Below are positions 37,538 through 46,590 of a DNA stretch of 64,000 bases, piece by piece. The DNA comes from Allobaileyella intestinalis (lineage in GTDB: Bacteria > Bacillota > Clostridia > Peptostreptococcales > Anaerovoracaceae): contig NZ_VUNB01000003.1 in NCBI RefSeq assembly GCF_009695865.1, positions 248,001-312,000 of the forward strand, written 5' to 3'. Both the position numbers and the translations under genes were made by a program. Numbering within the stretch: position 1 is the first letter of the stretch; each line of letters begins with the position of its first letter. The notes below the pieces were generated by a model that made no database searches, was not told the origin of the DNA, and saw nothing but the letters and a program-made list of their open reading frames with translations.

Positions 37538-39301
37538 ATGAAAGCGTCAGACTACGCGCGCACGGCAAGCGAACGCGAGGATGCAGGAGCGCAGCTCATC
37601 CGGACCGAACAGACGAACGCCGTCAACACCGGCATTGTGGGAAGCGCCGACAAGAGCGCGATGGCGCTCAAGCGCGCCGCATACGAGAAGGGAAGGAGGA
37701 GCAGCGCCGGCGGCGCGGCTGCGGCTGCTGCGGCAGGGAAAAGGGCGAAGGCGGGGAAGGAAGCCGCCGGCTCCGGTGAGGAATCCGAGAGCACGTTCGG
37801 TAAAGAGCGGGCAGCTTCACAAAAGACGCGCGCACAGGCGGACCACCATCTCCGGGAATCCCTCAAGAAGGCCGCAAATCCGGCGGCAAGGGATGCGGTT
37901 ATCGGCGGCGTGGTGTCGAAGACGCTTGAGGACTCAGAGCTTGAGGGCATGGATGACGCGGCCTACCGGGGCCGGCGTGCTGTCCGGATTGCCCGAAGGC
38001 TCCACCGGCACCTCTCCGGCAGGGACGCGCTTGAGAAGGAAGCGCCGCTCGGTTCGCTCTCCGAAAAGAAGTACCGCAAAAAGCCTGCCGATGCCGCAGA
38101 GGTCCAGAGAAAGGCGCAGGCGGCTGGGTATCTCAGGCGTGAAATGTACACCGCGACGGACGCCACGCAAAAGGCGGCGGCTTCCGCTGGCGGAAGCGCG
38201 GTAAAACGCGCCCTTCCTGCCGCAGCCGGGACGCAGGGAAAGGGGCTTGTCGCGCTGCTGGGCGGCGCGGCAGTTCCCGCAATCTTCGGTCTCCTTCTGG
38301 CGGTCGTGCTGGTGGCGGTGCTCGCCGGCAGCGACAACCCATCCAGTCAGGTGGATTCGTTCGGTGACCTCAGCGGAACCCAGCTGGAGGTCGCACAGGC
38401 GCTCGCGGCGGAGGGACTTGGGAAACCGCAGATTGCCGCCATCATGGGCAACATCTCCGGAGAGTCCGGCTGGGACCCCACGAACGAGTATCATGGGGAG
38501 GGAAACAGCTACGCCTACGAGTATGGGTTTGGCCTATACCAGTTCACAGACACGACGCCGGGACACGGCGAATATACGAGCTTTGTCAACTGGTGCAGCG
38601 CAAATGGACTCGACAAGAACAGCGCCAGCGCCCAGACGAAATACTTCATCGAAAACCTCCGCGCATCGTGGGCCACCGGCCTGCACCGCAGCGGCTATTA
38701 CACCAAATACATCACCGAGTATTCCGGACGCGATGCAAGCTACGATGCCTGGCTAAAGACAGACGATGTGGGGTTCGCGACGTACTGCGTGATGGCCTGC
38801 TGGCTCCGCCCTGCGGACTGGGCGGCGCGGCAGTCGTTCTACCGGGACCGTCTGCCTGCGGCACAGGCCTTCTACGAAAAGCTTTCTTCTGGTGGCGGAA
38901 GCGGCGAGGAGTATGCCGCGTCTGACGCGACGCAGCGCTCCATCGTGGACGCGGCGTATCGAACGCCGTCCCCCGGCGCAGGATGGTGCGCCGCGTGGGT
39001 TTCCAACGTCTACGCGAAGGCAGGGCTGGGCGGCATCAGCGGTAACGCCTGCGACATGTACGCGGCTTACTGTCACTCGACCGACCGCTCCCAGCTCAAG
39101 GTCGGCATGCTGGTTGCCGTGAGAAGTTCCAGCTCCGGCTCAACGGCGGGCGCGACCTACGGGCACGTCGGCATCTACATCGGGGACAACAAAATCATCC
39201 ACAACACCGGCTCGATTGAGGTCTGGGATTTGGACCGGTGGATAAGCACGTACTGCAAATGGAGTCCGGCGGGGTGGGGGTTCCCCCCGAACGTGAAATA
39301 A
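37538..39301 (+). CDS. Bifunctional cell-wall hydrolase, lysozyme-like plus CHAP/NlpC-type (CwlT-like)
   Basis: A 587-residue protein that opens peptidoglycan for the conjugation channel, like CwlT of ICEBs1. A long basic, alanine-rich cytoplasmic part (1-230) is followed by a membrane helix (about 240-265), then a lysozyme-like domain with the glutamate of NISGESGWDP near residue 308 and GFGLYQFTD, and a C-terminal cysteine peptidase domain with C484 in GWCAAW and H543 in YGHVGIYIGD. The order of domains is as in T4SS hydrolases of Tn916-type elements. Confidence 0.9.
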   Translation: MKASDYARTASEREDAGAQLIRTEQTNAVNTGIVGSADKSAMALKRAAYEKGRRSSAGGAAAAAAAGKRAKAGKEAAGSGEESESTFGKERAASQKTRAQADHHLRESLKKAANPAARDAVIGGVVSKTLEDSELEGMDDAAYRGRRAVRIARRLHRHLSGRDALEKEAPLGSLSEKKYRKKPADAAEVQRKAQAAGYLRREMYTATDATQKAAASAGGSAVKRALPAAAGTQGKGLVALLGGAAVPAIFGLLLAVVLVAVLAGSDNPSSQVDSFGDLSGTQLEVAQALAAEGLGKPQIAAIMGNISGESGWDPTNEYHGEGNSYAYEYGFGLYQFTDTTPGHGEYTSFVNWCSANGLDKNSASAQTKYFIENLRASWATGLHRSGYYTKYITEYSGRDASYDAWLKTDDVGFATYCVMACWLRPADWAARQSFYRDRLPAAQAFYEKLSSGGGSGEEYAASDATQRSIVDAAYRTPSPGAGWCAAWVSNVYAKAGLGGISGNACDMYAAYCHSTDRSQLKVGMLVAVRSSSSGSTAGATYGHVGIYIGDNKIIHNTGSIEVWDLDRWISTYCKWSPAGWGFPPNVK

Positions 39302-39317
39302 GCAGAAAGGATAGGGA

Positions 39318-40181
39318 ATGAAAGACTGGAAGGAACTTCTGAAAAAGCACAGGAAGGTGGCTCTGCTCTCCCTCTTCGCCATTATCGTGTTTGCAGGGTT
39401 CTCGGTCACGAGCGCCCTGCACGTGGCGGAGCGGAGGGCGGCGCAGCAGAGCCAGACGGCTTCCGATGCCGCCGGAAGCGACAGCGGAAAGACGGCAGGC
39501 GCTTCGGAAGCGGAGAAGACCTCGCTCACGGAATCGCAGAAAAAGCTGATTAAAGCCTATGACTCGAAGACGCGGAAGCTGATTGAGACGCTGTGCGCCG
39601 GTGTCTGGTCCGCCAGCGACGGGAAATACACGGTTCGCTTTTACGATGACCACTACGTGGAGACGGTGAACGGCGAGGAGACCTCCCATCCCTTTGCCAT
39701 CTCCGCCTGCGAGTTCGGAAACAACGGCTCCGATACCGAGGTGGACACCATTGCCTTTGAGACGGACGCCGGGACATACATTGCCACCTATACGCTTGTC
39801 AAGAGCGCCGACAGCGCGTCTGCCGGGCAGGCAAGTCTCCTGTCCGGCATGTTCGCCCTTCCCAACACGGCCTATCAGCGCTCAGACGCGGTGGAAAAGA
39901 TTGCGGTTGAGGGGCTGGATGGGGAAGCGAAAGGACTGCTCGGGGACCAAGACGCATTCGTGGACGCGCTCAGCCGGTGGTGCTCAACCCATTACCCATC
40001 AGCGGTAAAGGCCACGTGGAACAAGAACGTCACCATCGACTACGACAAGGGGCTGGTTGTGACTGCCTTCACCCTGAGCAGTGACGAATCGGACGGCTCG
40101 GCGTCATTGACGGGCTCGGCAACACCGGTCATCACCGTGACGTATGACCAGAACGACAGCACTTACAAGTTCAGCGTCTAG
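39318..40181 (+). CDS. Membrane-anchored conjugation accessory protein, unknown
   Basis: A 287-residue protein with an N-terminal signal-anchor (residues about 13-33, VALLSLFAIIVFAGFSV), a Ser/Ala-rich linker and an extracytoplasmic domain with many short strands. The place between the cell-wall hydrolase and the VirB6-like protein suggests a VirB8-like or channel-associated role, but I recognise no motif that proves it. AGAAAGGATAGGG ribosome site. Confidence 0.6.
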   Translation: MKDWKELLKKHRKVALLSLFAIIVFAGFSVTSALHVAERRAAQQSQTASDAAGSDSGKTAGASEAEKTSLTESQKKLIKAYDSKTRKLIETLCAGVWSASDGKYTVRFYDDHYVETVNGEETSHPFAISACEFGNNGSDTEVDTIAFETDAGTYIATYTLVKSADSASAGQASLLSGMFALPNTAYQRSDAVEKIAVEGLDGEAKGLLGDQDAFVDALSRWCSTHYPSAVKATWNKNVTIDYDKGLVVTAFTLSSDESDGSASLTGSATPVITVTYDQNDSTYKFSV

Positions 40182-40211
40182 CCCGCGCCTTGCAGGCAGA
40201 AAGGATATGTT

Positions 40212-41255
40212 TTGAGCGCTTACACAAATAAGACCAATAGCAGGCATATGCGTCGCGGGCCGGGCTTTCGCGCTGCTGTGATAACAAGCGTGCTCGCTGC
40301 CGCCGCGCTCGTGCTGCTCCTGCCGCAACCAGCCTATGCGGCTGCGCCATGGGACCTCAAGGGAGCCGTGGAAGAAGCCATCAAGGGATGGCTTCTGGAT
40401 GGCGCATGCGGCTTCTTCAACATGTACAACGGCCTTGTCTCTGCCATCGGAGACAACGGGATTCTGACGGCTCCATTCTCGAGCCTTCTTGGAGAGTCTG
40501 TCTACTCGATTACGGTCACGGTCCATCAGACCGCCGTGGTCCCGCTCGCGGAGTCCATCCTTGCCCTGTTCATGCTGGTGCAACTCATCAAAATCAGCCA
40601 GAGGATGGATGCGACAGCTACGCTTCCGGCCATCAAGGATATCGTCTTCCTCGCGGTGACGTATGTCCTGCTTCACTGGTTCATAATTCACTCTCTCGAT
40701 ATCGTGCAGGCCGTGTACCAGATGGTCGTAGACAACATCATCCCTGTGATTGGCTCTGTGGGTAAGAAAGGCAGCTTCCTCGGCGAGGGCATCAGCACGG
40801 AGAACTTTGACCTCAGCAAGGTCACGTTCGGCGGATGCTTCACGACGCTCATCGTGGCCATCCTGTGCGCCATCACGGGCATCATTGCCTATGTGGTTGC
40901 CTTCGTGGTTGCTTACGCCCGCGCGTGGCAGATTTACGTCATGGCCGCGTTCTCTTCCATTCCCATGGCGCTCCTTGGCTTTGACGAGACAAGGCAGATG
41001 GGGGTCGGCTTCCTCAAGAACTTTGCCGCCGCCGCGCTCGCGGGAGCCATCATGCTGTTCCTGCTTGTGGCGTTCCCGCACATTCTGGCATCCCTTACCT
41101 CTCAGGTGGGAAGCGACAACATTCTTGCCCTTGCCGCGGGCGAGGTGGCCATTGACGCCTTGCAGGGCGTCCTCATGTGGCTCGGCTGCTCGTTCCTCCT
41201 CGTGTTCGGACTGATTAAGTCCGGCGCATGGGCAAAGGAAATCCTCGGAAGCTAA
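40212..41255 (+). CDS. Polytopic T4SS channel protein (VirB6/TrbL-like)
   Basis: A 347-residue membrane protein. A signal-like N-terminus ending LLLPQPAYAAAP is followed by about six membrane helices, including ESILALFMLVQLIKI, TTLIVAILCAITGIIAYVVAFVVAYA and the C-terminal GVLMWLGCSFLLVFGL. Such proteins form the inner-membrane pore of the T4SS. The start is TTG at 40212 with AAAGGA eight bases upstream; the ATG at 40206 is out of frame and stops at once. Confidence 0.82.
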   Translation: MSAYTNKTNSRHMRRGPGFRAAVITSVLAAAALVLLLPQPAYAAAPWDLKGAVEEAIKGWLLDGACGFFNMYNGLVSAIGDNGILTAPFSSLLGESVYSITVTVHQTAVVPLAESILALFMLVQLIKISQRMDATATLPAIKDIVFLAVTYVLLHWFIIHSLDIVQAVYQMVVDNIIPVIGSVGKKGSFLGEGISTENFDLSKVTFGGCFTTLIVAILCAITGIIAYVVAFVVAYARAWQIYVMAAFSSIPMALLGFDETRQMGVGFLKNFAAAALAGAIMLFLLVAFPHILASLTSQVGSDNILALAAGEVAIDALQGVLMWLGCSFLLVFGLIKSGAWAKEILGS

Positions 41256-41450
41256 CTGTTGGCCGAAGCGCCGGAGCGCCTTGCCGAACTCCCGCCCCCA
41301 GCGGCGGGAGAGCGCGGCTTTAATAATTTATTAAAGGTGAAAGCAGAGTTCCCGGTGAGGGCGTGCCTTTCACGACAGGAAAGTGCGGGCGGGGCGCAGC
41401 TGCTCCCCGCCCGTTTCCGAAATAAGGGAACGGCAGAAAGGACCGGAAAG
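41256..41450 (+). other. Structured non-coding gap between T4SS and downstream genes
   Basis: Contains a hairpin CTCCCGCC/GGCGGGAG (41289-41310), the second copy of the AT-rich 14-mer (41321-41334), and a 9-bp hairpin CGGGCGGGG/CCCCGCCCG (41386-41413) followed by only three T. The last may be a weak terminator or attenuator in front of the DUF3846 gene. The coding frame of that gene stays open across the gap, but without a ribosome site. Confidence 0.5.
41321..41334 (+). repeat. AT-rich 14-mer, copy 2
   Basis: TAATAATTTATTAA, identical and in the same orientation as 33870-33883. Both copies lie in short gaps of the plus-strand conjugation operon. Confidence 0.5.
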
Positions 41451-42023
41451 ATGGAAGCTTTACTCATACCCGTGGACGGGACCCCCGTCACCATCGACCT
41501 GAAGGAGGACGCCGGCGGCTCTACGCTCAGAGAGTTGCAGCGCTTGGTGGGCGGGTCGATTGAACCGCTCAACGTGCTGTTCGGAGAAGAGATTTCAATC
41601 TACGTGAACGAGGAGGGGCTGTACAGCTGCCCGCCGAACCGCGCGGTCTACGCGACAAAGCAGATGGAGGATGCGGGATACCTTTCGCAGTTGGACTTCC
41701 ACACGCCGGTCCGCGAGGGGGACCTTTACACCGTCCTGTTTGGCAACCTTGTTGCCGTGGGCTTCGACCCCGAGACGGGCGAGGACCGTCCGCTGACGGA
41801 CGGCGAGTGCCAGACGGTCCGCGACTACTTCACCCGCGTCAGCGCGCCCGGAAGCGGCCTGTCGGAGGTGCTTTCCATCACCAAGGGGCCGAAGATGCGG
41901 CAGGACCGGGCAGAGAGCAGAAACGGCCTGCGTGAGGAAGCATCTGAGATGCGTTCCTCTTCTTCCGCGCTTGCCGGTGGCCACAAGGGGCAGAACCCCT
42001 TTGAGCAGGACCGGCAGGCATAG
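41451..42023 (+). CDS. DUF3846 domain protein
   Basis: A 190-residue protein. The first 110 residues (LRELQRLVGGSIEPLNV, VNEEGLYSCPPNRAV and LFGNLVAVGFDPETGE) have the pattern of DUF3846, a small domain common in conjugative elements and phages with unknown function. The C-terminal 50 residues are polar. ATG 41451 has AAAGGAC upstream; longer in-frame starts run through the structured gap and are not supported. Confidence 0.72.
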   Translation: MEALLIPVDGTPVTIDLKEDAGGSTLRELQRLVGGSIEPLNVLFGEEISIYVNEEGLYSCPPNRAVYATKQMEDAGYLSQLDFHTPVREGDLYTVLFGNLVAVGFDPETGEDRPLTDGECQTVRDYFTRVSAPGSGLSEVLSITKGPKMRQDRAESRNGLREEASEMRSSSSALAGGHKGQNPFEQDRQA

Positions 42024-42044
42024 CCGGCAGAAAGGAGGTTCACG

Positions 42045-43415
42045 ATGCCATACAAAGGAAACGTTCCGCTTCCCGTCATCATCATGCGTCTGGAACAGGG
42101 GCTTGAGGAAACCGCCGTTGCACAGTACACCGTCAGCTCGTGGAATACAAACTTCGCTCTGCCGTTCTACTGCGTCATACCTTCCGGCGGTGCAGACGGC
42201 GTTGACGTGGCGGGCGTTCTGGAAGAGAACCTGCACGGCATCCTCGACCACGGAGGGACAGCCGATGATGTCCGGCAGGTGCTCGGCCTTGTCCCTAGGG
42301 ACGAGTTGGATGCGGACACCCTTGCGGAAGAGGATTACACCGAAATTGACCTCGGCTACTGCATCGAAGGCCAGCTCCTCACGTTTGAAGAGGTGGATCC
42401 GGATGCCGCCGACCCCGTAAGCTTCCTGTCGGAAAAGCAGGTCTCCCAGCTCAGGGGGATGCTGGAATCCGTCCCTGCGGGCAGCCAGATTCGGGCGGCG
42501 GAGCTTCTTATGGGAGATGCCTTCACGGACTGGCAGGCCTTCGCCATCTGCAAGGCCTTCCGCGAGGGGCTGGATGCCGGGACCGTCGGGAAAATCGCCG
42601 ACACGCGGTTCAACCACTCGCAGATGCGGGAGCTGGCGCGCATCGCGGAAGAGCTTCTTCCATCCGTCTTTGACGAGTGCCTGAGTCCGGAGTTCTCGGC
42701 AGAGAAGCTGCATCTCATCCGGAGCATCGTGCAGACCGGCGGGCGCGCCCTCCCATGGCGAGAACTGTCGGAAGCACAGCTGGACGTTGCCGCCGGCGCT
42801 CTTTCCCTCGGCCTTCCGGTCCCTCTGGTTGAGCTGTTCGCGAAACCGCAGATTCCTGCGGCGAACATGCGCTCCGTGTTCTCCGCGCTCTATGACGGTG
42901 CAGAGAGGGCAACGGCCCTGCGCATGTTGGACCCGGCCTATACTCCTGACCAGCTGGCCTGTGTTCGGCTCACGAGCGAATATAACCTCACGCCCGGACA
43001 GTTCAAGACCCTGTTCGGGCCGGCGGTCCCCGCTCCGGCCATGAGGGCCATCACGTATGCGCTCGGGAAGCTCTCTCTCCCGCCTGCAGACGTCCTTAGC
43101 CTTGCACAGAACCCCCTGCGGTTCTCCGGGGAGCAGCTGCGCGTCCTCTTTGACGCCATGGCCAACCCGCAGCTGTCGCAGGAGGTCGTAGCAGCCATCG
43201 CCGACCCGGCACTCACGCCGCAGCAGATGCAGCAGATGAGCGTCCAGTGCGAGGGCGCTGGCGACGCCCGGAGCGCGCAGCATCTCAAGGAGAGCTTCGG
43301 GGGCCGCTCCGGGGGCGGCATGAGGGAGACAGCGGCTGCGGCCCGGGAAGCTTCCTCGGAGATTGCGGACGGACGAAGCCCTGACGCATCCGGGGAACGG
43401 GACCCGGAGAGGTAA
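42045..43415 (+). CDS. Alpha-helical repeat protein of the ICE, unknown function
   Basis: A 456-residue protein. After a 130-residue N-terminal part it contains about eight units of roughly 30 residues, each starting with an aromatic or proline residue and S/T/P-x-x-Q-M/L (for example FNHSQMREL, FSAEKLHLI, YTPDQLACV, FSGEQLRVL, LTPQQMQQM), followed by a helix, a glycine turn and a second helix ending near a proline. This suggests a solenoid that binds other proteins. The last 55 residues are polar. GAAAGGAGG precedes the ATG. It lies between DUF3846 and topoisomerase III genes. Confidence 0.6.
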   Translation: MPYKGNVPLPVIIMRLEQGLEETAVAQYTVSSWNTNFALPFYCVIPSGGADGVDVAGVLEENLHGILDHGGTADDVRQVLGLVPRDELDADTLAEEDYTEIDLGYCIEGQLLTFEEVDPDAADPVSFLSEKQVSQLRGMLESVPAGSQIRAAELLMGDAFTDWQAFAICKAFREGLDAGTVGKIADTRFNHSQMRELARIAEELLPSVFDECLSPEFSAEKLHLIRSIVQTGGRALPWRELSEAQLDVAAGALSLGLPVPLVELFAKPQIPAANMRSVFSALYDGAERATALRMLDPAYTPDQLACVRLTSEYNLTPGQFKTLFGPAVPAPAMRAITYALGKLSLPPADVLSLAQNPLRFSGEQLRVLFDAMANPQLSQEVVAAIADPALTPQQMQQMSVQCEGAGDARSAQHLKESFGGRSGGGMRETAAAAREASSEIADGRSPDASGERDPER

Positions 43416-43431
43416 GAAGGGAGGATGCCTT

Positions 43432-45579
43432 ATGAAACTCGTCATTGCGGAGAAGCCGATGCTTGCCCGCGACATTGCCCGCGCCATCTGCGGGAGAAGC
43501 GTTTCAGAGAACGCGTCCCTCCCGATTTCCGGGAATGGCTATACCGTCATCGCCTGTGCCGGGCATCTCTTGCAACTCGTGGAGCCGGAGGAGTTAAACC
43601 CTGCATGGGGGAAGCCGTGGTCTCTGGATGCGCTCCCGATTGAGGTCCCGGACTGGCCGAAGGAACCTGCACCGGACAAGAGGGAGCTGGTGGACCGAAT
43701 CGCCGGACTTCTGGAAAAGGCGGACAGCGTCATTGCCGCCGGTGACCCGGATGATGAGGGACAGCTGATTGTCGATGAACTGCTGGACTATCTGGGCTAC
43801 GCGGGCAGGGTCGAACGTGTCTACGTGAACGACAACATTGAGAAAAACATCGTCCGGGCGTTCGGCCAGCTTGTGCCGAACGATGGCTGCCGTGGCGTTG
43901 GAAGGGCTGCCTACGCCCGTCAGATGGCGGATATGTGCTTTGGCGTAAACGAGACCCGTCTTGCGACGCTCCGGCTGCACACTCTCTGTACCGTGGGGCG
44001 CGTGCAGACTCCGACAATGGGACTTGTCGTTGCCCGTGACGATGCCATCGAACACCATGCGAAGAGGAAGTATTTCGTCCTTTCCGCCGAGGGAGACTGC
44101 GTGGATGCCGGGGGAGCCGTGACGTTCTGCTTCAAGCCGGGCAGGGAGCTTCTGGGGGACGAAAAGCATCTCTTCGCAAGGGAAGCGCTGGACCGGTTGA
44201 AGGAAAGACTGGATGGAAGGGAACTGACCTTCGAGACCACGGTCACGCGGAAGCAGGCATGCCCGCCGCTACCCTATAACCTCACCGTCCTGCTCGCGGA
44301 TATGTCCAAGCGCTATGGGTTTGCAGCTGCAAAGACCCAGCAGATTACGCAGGACCTGCGCGACAAGTACAAGGCCATCACCTATAACCGCTCGGATTCG
44401 CAGTACCTGAAGGAAGAGCATTTTCAGGACGCTCCGGCGGTCCTTTCGCAGGCGATGCGGAATCTGGGGACGGACTGGGCGCTCGATTTTGGCATCCGCT
44501 CCAAGGCCTTCAATGACGGGAACGTGACGGCGCACCACGCCATCATCCCGCAGGAAGCGGATGCGCCGGTCAGTCGGATGACCGGGGACGAGTCCAAGGT
44601 CTACCGTGCGATTGTGGAGCGCTACGCGATGCAGTTCCTCCCGCCCATGGTCTATGACCTGAGTACGAGCACCTTCCCGGTGGAGGAAGGCACGTTCTCC
44701 GCAACGGCGAAGCGGGTTGTCTCTTACGGATTTCGGGAGACGTTCGGAGGGGAAGCGCAGGAGGAGGGCGTGGATGCGGACCCGGACGCCTTGTGGGTGC
44801 CGGAAGGCAGCCATCAGCTCTGCGGGGTCCGTTGCACGGTCGGAGCGAAGGAAACCACGCCGCCGAAGCCCTACACCGAGGGCACGCTCATCATGGACAT
44901 GGCAGCCATCTCAAAGTACGTCACGGACCCGGAGGTGAAAGCCATCCTCAAGAAGAAGGATGACGGTAAGAAGGGGGAGCACGGGGGAATCGGGACCACG
45001 GCAACACGGGCGGCCATCATCGAAAACCTCAAGAAGCGCGGGTATCTGGCAGAGCAGAAGGGAAAGGTCCACGCCACGGATAAGGCGAAGGCCTTCTACC
45101 GCCTGCTGCCGCCGGAAATCCGGGGCGCGGACGTGACGGCCCGGTGGTGGCTCATCCAGCAGAGCATTGCGGAGGGGAGCGATGACGTGAACGCCGTGCA
45201 GCGCAGCGTCATTCAGGTCTTTCGCAGCCACATGGCATCGGCCTATGCGGGAGAGAGCGTCGGCGCAAGCCGGACTTCTGTTGGGCGCTGTCCCGTCTGC
45301 GGGAAGGAGGTCGTGCAGTGCGGCAGGGCATATTCCTGCTCGTCAAACCAAAGCGAAAAGCAGGAGGACGGGACTTGGAAGCAGGTCTCCGGATGCGGAT
45401 TCAAGATACTGCCCTTCTGCGGCAAGACGCTTACCCCGAAGCAGGCCGGAGGGCTGCTGGACGGCAAGTCGGTCTCCCTGAAAGGCTGCCGGTCCAAGGC
45501 GGGGAAGACATTCGATTGCAGGCTCAGCCTGAAGAAGGACGGCACACTTGCGGTAGCCTTTGCCGGCAAGAAGAAGTGA
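43432..45579 (+). CDS. topB: DNA topoisomerase III (type IA), ICE-encoded
   Basis: A 715-residue type IA topoisomerase, as often carried by conjugative elements to handle transferred or replicating DNA. TOPRIM motifs: KLVIAEKPMLARDIA at the start and GDPDDEGQLI. The catalytic tyrosine is Y318 in ITYNRSDSQYL, the variant of the usual TYPRTDS. A C-terminal four-cysteine zinc-ribbon-like part (CPVCGKEVVQCGRAYSC) follows. ATG 43432 has GGGAGG upstream. Length is normal for TopB. Confidence 0.93.
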   Translation: MKLVIAEKPMLARDIARAICGRSVSENASLPISGNGYTVIACAGHLLQLVEPEELNPAWGKPWSLDALPIEVPDWPKEPAPDKRELVDRIAGLLEKADSVIAAGDPDDEGQLIVDELLDYLGYAGRVERVYVNDNIEKNIVRAFGQLVPNDGCRGVGRAAYARQMADMCFGVNETRLATLRLHTLCTVGRVQTPTMGLVVARDDAIEHHAKRKYFVLSAEGDCVDAGGAVTFCFKPGRELLGDEKHLFAREALDRLKERLDGRELTFETTVTRKQACPPLPYNLTVLLADMSKRYGFAAAKTQQITQDLRDKYKAITYNRSDSQYLKEEHFQDAPAVLSQAMRNLGTDWALDFGIRSKAFNDGNVTAHHAIIPQEADAPVSRMTGDESKVYRAIVERYAMQFLPPMVYDLSTSTFPVEEGTFSATAKRVVSYGFRETFGGEAQEEGVDADPDALWVPEGSHQLCGVRCTVGAKETTPPKPYTEGTLIMDMAAISKYVTDPEVKAILKKKDDGKKGEHGGIGTTATRAAIIENLKKRGYLAEQKGKVHATDKAKAFYRLLPPEIRGADVTARWWLIQQSIAEGSDDVNAVQRSVIQVFRSHMASAYAGESVGASRTSVGRCPVCGKEVVQCGRAYSCSSNQSEKQEDGTWKQVSGCGFKILPFCGKTLTPKQAGGLLDGKSVSLKGCRSKAGKTFDCRLSLKKDGTLAVAFAGKKK

Positions 45580-45601
45580 CGGTCCGGGAAGGAGCAGGAC
45601 G

Positions 45602-46195
45602 ATGAAAATCGAGGTGCTTTACAAGTCCCATCGCTATGAGGAGTTTGACCCCTCCGTGCAGACCTGTTCGGAACCGTACCGTGCGAACGGCATCAACGTG
45701 CTCACGGATTGGAACCTCTATCTCGGTGCGCTGGAAGAGGAGGGCGTCGTGCTCGCGCAGCACTGGTACGAGGTCGGCGGCAAAGCAGCCCAGACCGTGC
45801 TGGATGGGGTCAGCGTTCCGGCAGCGTCCCGCAAGGTCGGCTGCGCCCTCCTTCTGGTAGGCCCGGACGAGCTGGATAATGTGGTCTGGCTGAAGAAGGA
45901 CGGCGAAAAGCTTCTGTGGCGCGAGGGAGAAGACCTAATCAATGGCGAGCGTTTCTTCGCCATGGAACAGCTCTGCTACTCGGACGCTACCACGCAGTCC
46001 GTGAACCGCAGGGCGATAGCTGTCTTTGATTACCTGCAAAAGGCCCACCCGGACATGCAGGAGGACGAGATTGCCCGGCTTATGGGTTACACCCTCCCTG
46101 CCATCGAGCGCATCCGCTCCGCCGAACTCGCGCAGGATGACGGCTTTGAGGATGAGGAGGAGTCCGGTGCGGCAGGAGGGTATGATTTTTCCTAG
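45602..46195 (+). CDS. ICE protein of unknown function, 197 residues
   Basis: A soluble acidic protein starting MKIEVLYKSHRYEEFDPS and ending in a very acidic stretch (DDGFEDEEES). No family is recognised. GGAAGGAGCAGG precedes the ATG. It follows topB by 22 bases and precedes a small membrane protein, so it belongs to the same plus-strand transcript. Predicted mixed alpha/beta content; no catalytic motif seen. Confidence 0.55.
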   Translation: MKIEVLYKSHRYEEFDPSVQTCSEPYRANGINVLTDWNLYLGALEEEGVVLAQHWYEVGGKAAQTVLDGVSVPAASRKVGCALLLVGPDELDNVVWLKKDGEKLLWREGEDLINGERFFAMEQLCYSDATTQSVNRRAIAVFDYLQKAHPDMQEDEIARLMGYTLPAIERIRSAELAQDDGFEDEEESGAAGGYDFS

Positions 46196-46219
46196 CCGTG
46201 CAGGAGAAGGAGGAAAACC

Positions 46220-46447
46220 ATGGCAGAGATACGCATTCCCAAGATGACGCCCGCAATCAAGGCCGGGTATTTCGTGCTCGGATTCTTTCTGAATCTGATA
46301 GGGGTGCTGATAGCCTGCATCGTCAACCGCAGGTCCCTGCCCGCCGTGCGCAGAATCGCCCTGCGCTACACGTTCTACGGTATCGCAGGTTTCTGCGCCG
46401 TCTACTTCGTCTTCGTGGCGGCCATGAAGGTAGTATGCCTGTTTTGA
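46220..46447 (+). CDS. Small two-helix membrane protein
   Basis: A 75-residue protein with two hydrophobic helices (AGYFVLGFFLNLIGVLIACIV and FYGIAGFCAVYFVFVAAMKVV) joined by a basic loop RRSLPAVRRIALR. GGAGAAGGAGG precedes the ATG. It ends eight bases before a 26-codon leader ORF. Unknown role in the element. Confidence 0.65.
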   Translation: MAEIRIPKMTPAIKAGYFVLGFFLNLIGVLIACIVNRRSLPAVRRIALRYTFYGIAGFCAVYFVFVAAMKVVCLF

Positions 46448-46454
46448 GTGCGCC

Positions 46455-46535
46455 ATGAACCCATTGAACCCGGGAATCCCTTCCGGGCGGCTGAGAGCCG
46501 TTCTGCGGGCCATTTCGTCACTCGATGGGTTCTGA
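46455..46535 (+). CDS. Putative 26-residue leader peptide of ardC
   Basis: ATG 46455 opens a 26-codon frame starting MNPLNPGIPSGRL and ending SSLDGF, closed by TGA. It begins eight bases after the stop of the preceding gene, so ribosomes could reinitiate, since no strong ribosome site is seen. The frame lies exactly over the helices of the ardC leader RNA, as in translation-controlled attenuators. Its expression is inferred, not shown. Confidence 0.45.
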   Translation: MNPLNPGIPSGRLRAVLRAISSLDGF

Positions 46536-46590
46536 CACGCATGAACTCTTTTTGGCCCCGCAGAACGGTTTCTGTGGGGCTGTTTTTCTA
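46457..46590 (+). promoter_or_regulatory. ardC leader with mutually exclusive RNA helices
   Basis: Helix P1 pairs 46457-46467 with 46522-46532 (11 pairs, one G-U). Inside it are a hairpin over CCCGGGAA/TTCCGGG and a 5-pair hairpin 46488-46500. Bases 46498-46509 (CCGTTCTGCGGG) are perfectly complementary to 46557-46568 and would form an antiterminator. The latter bases otherwise form the 5' side of the terminator at 46555-46586. Ribosome position on the leader ORF could decide between them. Confidence 0.6.
46555..46586 (+). terminator. Intrinsic terminator (attenuator) upstream of ardC
   Basis: GCCCCGCAGAA pairs with TTCTGTGGGGC (11 pairs, one G-U) over a CGGT loop, followed by TGTTTTT. It lies about 40 bases before the ardC start, in the leader rather than after a gene. 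Confidence 0.85.

Noticed and set aside
41259-41450. Upstream extension of the DUF3846 protein by 64 residues
   Set aside because: The frame is open, but it runs over two stable hairpins and an AT-only tract; the ribosome site before ATG 41451 and the start of recognisable sequence favour the shorter form.
41595-43487. A 630-codon open frame on the minus strand in the ICE
   Set aside because: Long antisense frames arise easily in GC-rich DNA. It crosses three plus-strand genes with good ribosome sites, and its product is arginine-rich without motifs.
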